DNA of 52,328 bases from assembly GCA_002633005.1 (NCBI GenBank), contig NMRA01000576.1, positions 64,001 through 116,328 of the forward strand, in the 5' to 3' direction. The translations under genes and the position numbers were made by a program. This document shows, in pieces, positions 46,283 to 52,328 of this stretch (positions are counted from its first letter, which is position 1; every line of letters begins with the position of its first letter). The notes below the pieces were generated by a model. That model worked only from the letters and a program-made list of their open reading frames with translations. It searched no databases and was not told the DNA's origin. Source of the DNA: Phoronis australis (taxonomy: Eukaryota; Phoronida; Phoronidae).

Positions 46283-47822
46283 TTGTAAATACACCTCAAC
46301 ATGAAATAGGTAAAATCAATCAAGACAAGTCCTTGGGATGTCAATAAGACTTTCTGCTCTGATCAGTTATGTTTGTAACTTCCATGGCTGCTTTGGTACA
46401 TCTCTCCAGTAACTCTCTGAATGACTATGATTTTAAGCTGTTTGATTTACTCCCAGTTATGACATACTTAACAGTTGCTTCATTAAGCAAATATGATTTC
46501 TCCCAATGAGGAATGGCGCACTCAGTTCTAATGCAAAATAATTTTAATGGTTAAATTCGTTCGGTTTCGGAGATTTCATTACAGGAATTATATAGCCTTA
46601 TTTGTTTTCCCTGTAAAGTTTGTACAATTCTTCAATTCTTGGCATCATTAAAAACAAATCTTACTATAATTCTCGACAGAAGCATAGCGGCTCACAAAAC
46701 CCTCTTGGCCCAATCCAGCTTAGTAGTAATAGGTTGCATTTATCATAGGTTTCAAATTGAAGCATGACTTGATTTTGAACCCCATAACCAAATGAAGCTG
46801 TTTCGCACATAACTCACAATATTCAAATGATACATCATATCGATGTATTACTAAGAGAATTCATCGATATGCTTAGATATTTTTCACATGATCTGGTCTT
46901 GTAATTGTGCCGTCATTTCTATGACAACAGAAAATATGTCTTGCAGTTAGTGAATACAAATTCAAGGCACTATGTTAATGAATAATTGAGATCTTGTATA
47001 TTTTGGCAACTCACACAAATTAACTTCAGTAGATTATTTTACCCTTGCATTTCCCATTTCAAGTTTGGGATTTGGTTTTCAGTCACTGCAAAATGAATCG
47101 TTGTTAAGGATTAAAAAGATCCGAAGGTTAATGCTAGATCATTCAATTTCAAATCATGGACCAATCATTATTTCTTGCTACATTCAGTAGAAATGAGCAA
47201 ACAACCGAGCATATTTAAATTTGGTCGTTAATTTTCTGGGTTTGTTTGAAGTGTAAAATATTTTTTTCGGAAAATTTTTATTTGACAGTTAGAACTGAAG
47301 CGGAACAAATTGTGTAAGTTTGATGAACGATTGAACTTAGTTCCTCAAGATATGTTTAGCTGGTTTGTACATTTGCTTTACTTGGTTGTTAATTGAATTT
47401 GCTATGTGTACAATTGGTGCATATTTGTTTCATCCAGGATTCCAAGAGAGCCTTTTGTAGCGTTCCAGTCTACAAAATGGACCATTTCGTAGGAAAATTG
47501 ATACTGAAAGTGCACCCATTTGTAGTGAATTATCTCAGATAAGGCATCCCTTCGCAGCGAATATGGGAAATCTTACGAAATGTAATTCTTCTCAGGAATA
47601 TACTGAAATCATTGGAATCTACAACTATCTGGGTATTTATAGTAAAAGGAATTCTTCAGATCATAGTAAGGGGGTGACAGATGCGAGTAATTGACCGCAT
47701 CATATGCAGAAAATATAGTTCCTAGGAACTTGCCAAATAATAGTTAGCAATGGTGCCAATCTAATTCATGAATCTGAAATTACTTAAACAAGGAAAATTT
47801 AGGAATTTGAAAGACTTACCAT

Positions 47823-47868
47823 AGATTAGGATCTCGGATGTACCATCTTTTACCCAAACATACTCGCT
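47823..47868 (-). other. Candidate mini-exon, copy b
   Basis: Minus strand: TATCTAAAAG then 46 bp encoding EYVWVKDGTSEILIY, followed by donor GTAAGT at 47822-47817. Similar to the segment at 46227-46282 in residues and splice layout. Family unknown. Confidence 0.25.
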
Positions 47869-48259
47869 TTTAGATAAAACGAAGTAAAACTTGTCTCAAC
47901 TCAAACTCTAAAATTGATGTTCACTTCCAACTCTATAACACTAAAATCAAAACCTCAGGCGCTTGACACAGTGGAAGGCCAAGTAGCGTAATATCCTGAT
48001 TGGCCTTTAAATAACAGTGTATCGATGTAGGCCACAATTGACAGTCTATATCATTGAACTCAGAACAACAGTGACCTCTTTTGGGAGAAACTACTTTGAG
48101 TTATGTATAACATATCATGATGGAACCAAATTGTTGAGAAAGTACATGCGCAGAAACTGTGGATATCAAATAACAGAGGTCTAAATTGTGGGGAATTATA
48201 TATGCCCTGCAATTTTTGCAGCCCCACAGTAAAGGTCTCATACAATGTATACAAAAAAG

Positions 48260-48269
48260 CCCCCCCCCC

Positions 48270-48306
<37 letters not shown>
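48260..48306. repeat. Compound (C)n(AC)n(AT)n microsatellite
   Basis: Eleven C, about five AC units and about thirteen AT units. Confidence 0.95.
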
Positions 48307-48307
<1 letters not shown>

Positions 48308-48494
48308 CATTGCATGCATTGAAATTAAAACAACATATGTGAAAACGTTTTAATGTGTAAGGGATTACTGAAATTCCTGTCGTTTCGTAAGGTATTACTG
48401 AAAGAGCAACAATTCCACCAGGTCTTGACTGATTGTGATTTATTTCTTTGATACTTGCCTGGGTTATTTTGAAAGCTACAGTGCACGAACTTAC

Positions 48495-48806
48495 CTCGAC
48501 TATAATTTGTCATCATAACGTAGTTTCTCTGTTTCCCACCACAAAATGGGGACTCGTCACCTGTACACTTCATTGCGCAGTCTGTTAATGCAACGTAGCC
48601 GTATTTGCCGTAACTGTTTCCACACCAACACTGATTTCCATTTTGAAGAGCAGCATACTCGGACCATAGAAGTTCACAATTAAGTTTGCATAAGGAAGGG
48701 GAAGTTCTTTCACCCAGGTCAACGAATTTGTTCAAATCTGGACTTTGCAGATTGTCCACAAAGCAGGATGGTAGTTCTGGTAATTCGTCAGAAAAAATTG
48801 AATATG
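48495..48806 (-). CDS. WSC-domain exon (most 5' of three)
   Basis: On the minus strand the acceptor TTTTGTTTCAG ends at 48807 and the donor GTAAGT lies at 48494-48489. The exon is 312 bp (104 codons), phase 1 at both ends. It encodes LPSCFVDNLQ, SLCKLNCELL, NGNQCWCGNSYGKYG, DCAMKCTGDESPFCGG and RNYVMM, a complete WSC domain with the expected cysteines and the CWCGN signature. WSC domains are extracellular and thought to bind carbohydrate. Upstream exons that would hold the signal peptide were not found between here and the window end. Confidence 0.85.
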
Positions 48807-51800
48807 CTGAAACAAAATTTCTTAGTTAATATTTTCGACGTTCAAGGGTTCCTATCTTCGTTTTCTATATAACGAATACATCAAACTAGTGATGGTTCGT
48901 TATGTCACATTGTTAGCTAGAAACTGTGAGCGTTCGCACAGGTTTTCAGGTGGTACTGATTCCGCTAAGTAGAATTTCACAAAATGCAGTTTCAGGTGAC
49001 CGTGCTAGTAAATAACTTTAAATCAACCAATGCTTCTTAATCACAGCAGCCATTTTAAAAGTTCATACGATAAGTTAACATTTTGATAAAAAATGTCATA
49101 TTATTAATGGAAACGACTAGAAAGTTTGGCTTAACTGGTAGTGGAACTGAGAAACCGAAAGTTTAATTATCCCTTGGCTACGACGGGCGAAGTAGTTTAA
49201 AATTGAAAGGTCTGTCATCTCGCCTTATTCATTGCATAAGCCCAAACGTTTAGATATTAGATGTTTCCAAACCTATTCGCAAAATTTCCAATGCTTTGTA
49301 AACTGAAACCACATATCTTTTTTATTAAATATATGCAATGTTGTATATAACGTTGATTTTGATAACTGTAAGGAATTCCATATTAGACTGATCCAGAGAC
49401 GCCTAGGTGATAGGCTTAAAGAATATAATACATCCGACAGAATAACGTTGATAGGCATTGTATTCGCATCAACCCACAACCAAGTTCACTCAGTATCATT
49501 TTTGAATAACCTGCTAAGAAATAACTGTGTATCAAGGACTCGTTGGCCATTCAGGTTCAGCATGCTAATGATTCTCGCAATGCAGAGCTCAGTGAAACTG
49601 CAACAATGGCGATGACCCGCTAAGTTTCCCTGTACATGTATCTCTCACTCTCATTTCACCACATGGATGTAACTTGAATAGTAATCGACACTTGTTATAT
49701 ATATTCTGATTAAGTCTTGTGAATAGACGAAGCGTTGAGTTAACATGAACTTCTTTAATTTTGCCACAATTGTCCGTTTTCTAATCGTTCTAAGCCCAAA
49801 CAATGAAAAGATGATCATATAGTTAAAATCGGCATAGTCTGCGGTGAACTTAGTGGTCTCTGTCCGATCAAACACTTGTTCTTTCAGATAACTAGTGAAT
49901 AACAGCAAATTCTTTAAAGATCGAACTTCTCAGCTTTCCAAGGTTATCAGAGCATGCTAAATCAAATTCACAATTATCCACATTTTAATCCCAACGAAAT
50001 CTGAAGACACTACAATCTCGAATCACAAATCCCCTCCCTTGCCACGAACTGGATGTAAGTGATGCACCGTTTAGATTAAGTGCTAAGTCGTAAGTAAGAC
50101 TCAATAAGGAATGATGGGATATCACGACTTACTTTTAGTGATTAGCTCCGGTAAACAGTAAGCACATTAAAGGAAGATGAATATGCAATATCACAATAAT
50201 TACATAAAAACAATGCACACTTAGACTGTTTTGAAAATAAGTTAAATTGAGGCAAGGACAACTAAGATGTATGTGTTCTCTGGCGACTATATTAGGAAGC
50301 TAAATGTCAACAATGAACCAACTGGGTATGAAATAGCTTCAGAAAGAATTTTTGAAATGGTGACAGAGAAACAGCTCCAATTGAGCCTGCAGGATTCCTA
50401 TCAGATTCCCGAGGGAAGCTGGATCGCATGGTCGTCGCCTACTGGTGGATAGGCGTATCTATTTTTCAAGTGGGTTTTATTTAATTTAGTTTAGATAAAA
50501 ATATGCGATATCAAATCGTGCAGTAGTGTTATACCCAACAAGTCATTAAAAAAAAACGACCGTAGAGTCCCTGAGGCGATAACCATTCGACGTTCTTACA
50601 CATGGTGCATGAACTTGCAAGTTAAAAATTGTTTAATACACACGACGTCGTTTGGCACAGCCGAAACAATCTGGCCTGCGCGGTAGTTTACGTTCCGTGG
50701 CACAGAATGAACACTATTCTGCCTTTCTTGAATGTCTGAAATTCGTGTGACACAGAAATTAAAAAAGTGCATGAGATCATAACACTGTTAAATTTTATGT
50801 TGGTTATGGACCTTGTTTCCTTACACTCCTCGCCGTTGAATCTTTCAATCCAGAAATCTTTAATTTTAAACAACGATGTATTCATTGAATATTTTGTCAC
50901 GTTTTAGAATATGTTGGTTCGTCTAATAATCAAACGTTAAAGCCAATCAACAAGTGACCATCTACTCTGTGAAGTGAGTGAACAACTGACCAAACTTTTA
51001 ACTAAAGTATTCTATCTGGAATAAACATGTTTAGACTGAACGGGTGTGTACTCGCCAACTTTTTCCCCCGCGTATACGCCAGTTGTTTCGCCTAAAATGC
51101 GGGCATAGATAGTCTGCTCTGATTTTTTATGATCTGACAAACAAAATCATGTTTATTCGTTTGATAAAAATGTAGTAAAAAGGACCAACAAGCTATTGGA
51201 ACAGCCATTGCTACAGCCAAATTAGAAAACGTTAATATGAAGCGGGTTAAAAAGTGTCAAAGGGTTTTGAGAAGGAGCTTGGTAGCGAAACTGATCCGCA
51301 GCAAAGTACTGAACTCTGTTCAATAATTATCGTTGTTTTGGGGAGTAACACGACATGATATAGGTTAAATGAGCCCAAAAGGTACACCATTAGTAGAATG
51401 GGGCTATTCGGAAAATCTAGAATAACTAGAGGGCGTGCGTGTACTAGTGGTGATAGATTAACAGCCTCGATTTCGCGAGCCCTTTAAATACATGGTGAAA
51501 TGGCTTGGAGCCCTGCCAACTGAATCTGAGATTGCGTAAAAAGGGTGCTTCTATGAGAGGAAGTAAGCACGACCTCATACAAAGGTAAGGTTTGTGATAA
51601 TTTTAACGATTATTCCATGATTATTGTTTCGATGCCTTTTAACTGAGGCACTCGCCGATGTCGACTTCCCGGCAGTCAGTCGCCAGCCAGAGTCTGGTTA
51701 ATCTTTGTATGTTGTGATATGTGATACGATACTTGACGTAGCAATCGGGATCTTTTCGTACATCAAAGCATTATTATTGTTTGGAATGATTTCTAAAAGT

Positions 51801-52328
51801 TTATCAGTGACAGTTACATCAATCAATGCTGAATGTTTGTGCTGTCAACTCGATACAGGTTAATGAGTTAAGATTACAATCCAATCCCAATGGCAAAGGG
51901 TACGTGAGTGATAAATATCCACTGCATTAGACTATTTGTTTACTCCCTATCATATGTCTTCTGGAAATCTATTAAACGTTGAAATGGAAATCTATCACGT
52001 CAGTTTTCACGTAACCTTTGGTTTTTACGTTTGAATGCTTGTATCGTGTAGAGGAGATATGCATCTCTTCTGAATGGAAAAAATTGGGTTTTAGCATTTG
52101 ACTACAGCTAACCAACAAGGTCTTCCCATCCAGTGCAGATCTGTTGTCAAAGCCTACTTTCAATATTGGAGACAACGAACAAAGCCTTCGAAAAGGAGCA
52201 GCTATTTTTAAAGTCATTTTGTTGTAAATTACTTATTCAGGTCCCGAGGGGGGATTGGCATGGTGGTTGTAATATTTGGTACAACTGAATGTGTGGAAAT
52301 AACAGGTAATACATGTTTGGGGAAAAGA
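48807..52328. other. Intronic or intergenic, no recognisable feature
   Basis: No transposon or supported exon. Short open frames at 49307-49615 (plus), 50267-50452 (plus) and 51972-52217 (minus) lack family resemblance and splice context. Confidence 0.4.

Noticed and set aside
49307-49615. 103-codon plus-strand stop-free stretch resembling a LINE tail
   Set aside because: Several such stretches are expected by chance at this AT content and the resemblance could not be tied to any conserved motif.
50267-50452. 61-codon plus-strand frame starting with ATG
   Set aside because: Composition looks protein-like (GDYIRKLNVNNEPTGYE), but there are no splice signals, no neighbours and no recognised family.

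Overview
This window is eukaryotic, almost certainly from an invertebrate animal. It is AT-rich, has spliced exons with GT/AG boundaries, microsatellites, and many decayed retrotransposons and DNA transposons nested in one another. The mix (CR1-like and L1/Tx1-like LINEs, a short-LTR Ty3/gypsy element, a THAP-bearing element, extracellular WSC exons) suits a marine invertebrate such as a cnidarian, lancelet or hemichordate, but I cannot assign a species. No rRNA, tRNA, CRISPR or prokaryotic operon structure was seen.

Host gene content. The only convincing host coding sequence is three WSC-domain exons on the minus strand at 48495-48806, 35757-36044 and 17518-17835. Each has an AG acceptor and a GT donor, a length divisible by three, and 1-1 intron phase, so they can be joined in any number without breaking frame. 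They probably belong to one large gene read right to left across most of the window, with introns of about 12 and 18 kb full of transposons. One further splice-flanked open segment (40401-40505, minus) and two tiny look-alikes (46227-46282 and 47823-47868, minus) are weaker candidates.

Layout. 1-430: no clear gene, one GC hairpin. About 431-8132: a plus-strand CR1-like LINE broken by two insertions. The first (about 1630-3888) looks like a non-autonomous Helentron/HINE with terminal hairpins and an internal tandem array. The second (5714-7219) is a DNA transposon with perfect 18-bp inverted ends that carries a broken THAP-domain gene, itself split by a 741-bp insert with an 8-bp target duplication. 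9538-11126: pieces of a second LINE, with C-terminal sequence preceding N-terminal sequence. 11128-14582: three copies of a TIR element with AGCCGACC-rich ends, one complete. 15648-16168: a foldback structure with perfect 65-bp arms and an AT-rich core. 19724-23125 (minus) and about 23340-27213 (plus): two L1/Tx1-like LINEs of one family, head to head, the first carrying a 608-bp solo LTR. 27395-28580: a fourth copy of the TIR element. 31020-35495: a Ty3/gypsy element with 135-bp LTRs. 38850-40062: a 5'-truncated LINE 3' end. 40506-52328: mostly intronic or intergenic sequence with the last WSC exon.

The mobile elements are all inactivated by stops, frameshifts, deletions or further insertions. 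The informative part is the order of insertion: in several places, removing an insert in thought rejoins the older reading frame, which fixes the boundaries of otherwise anonymous elements.
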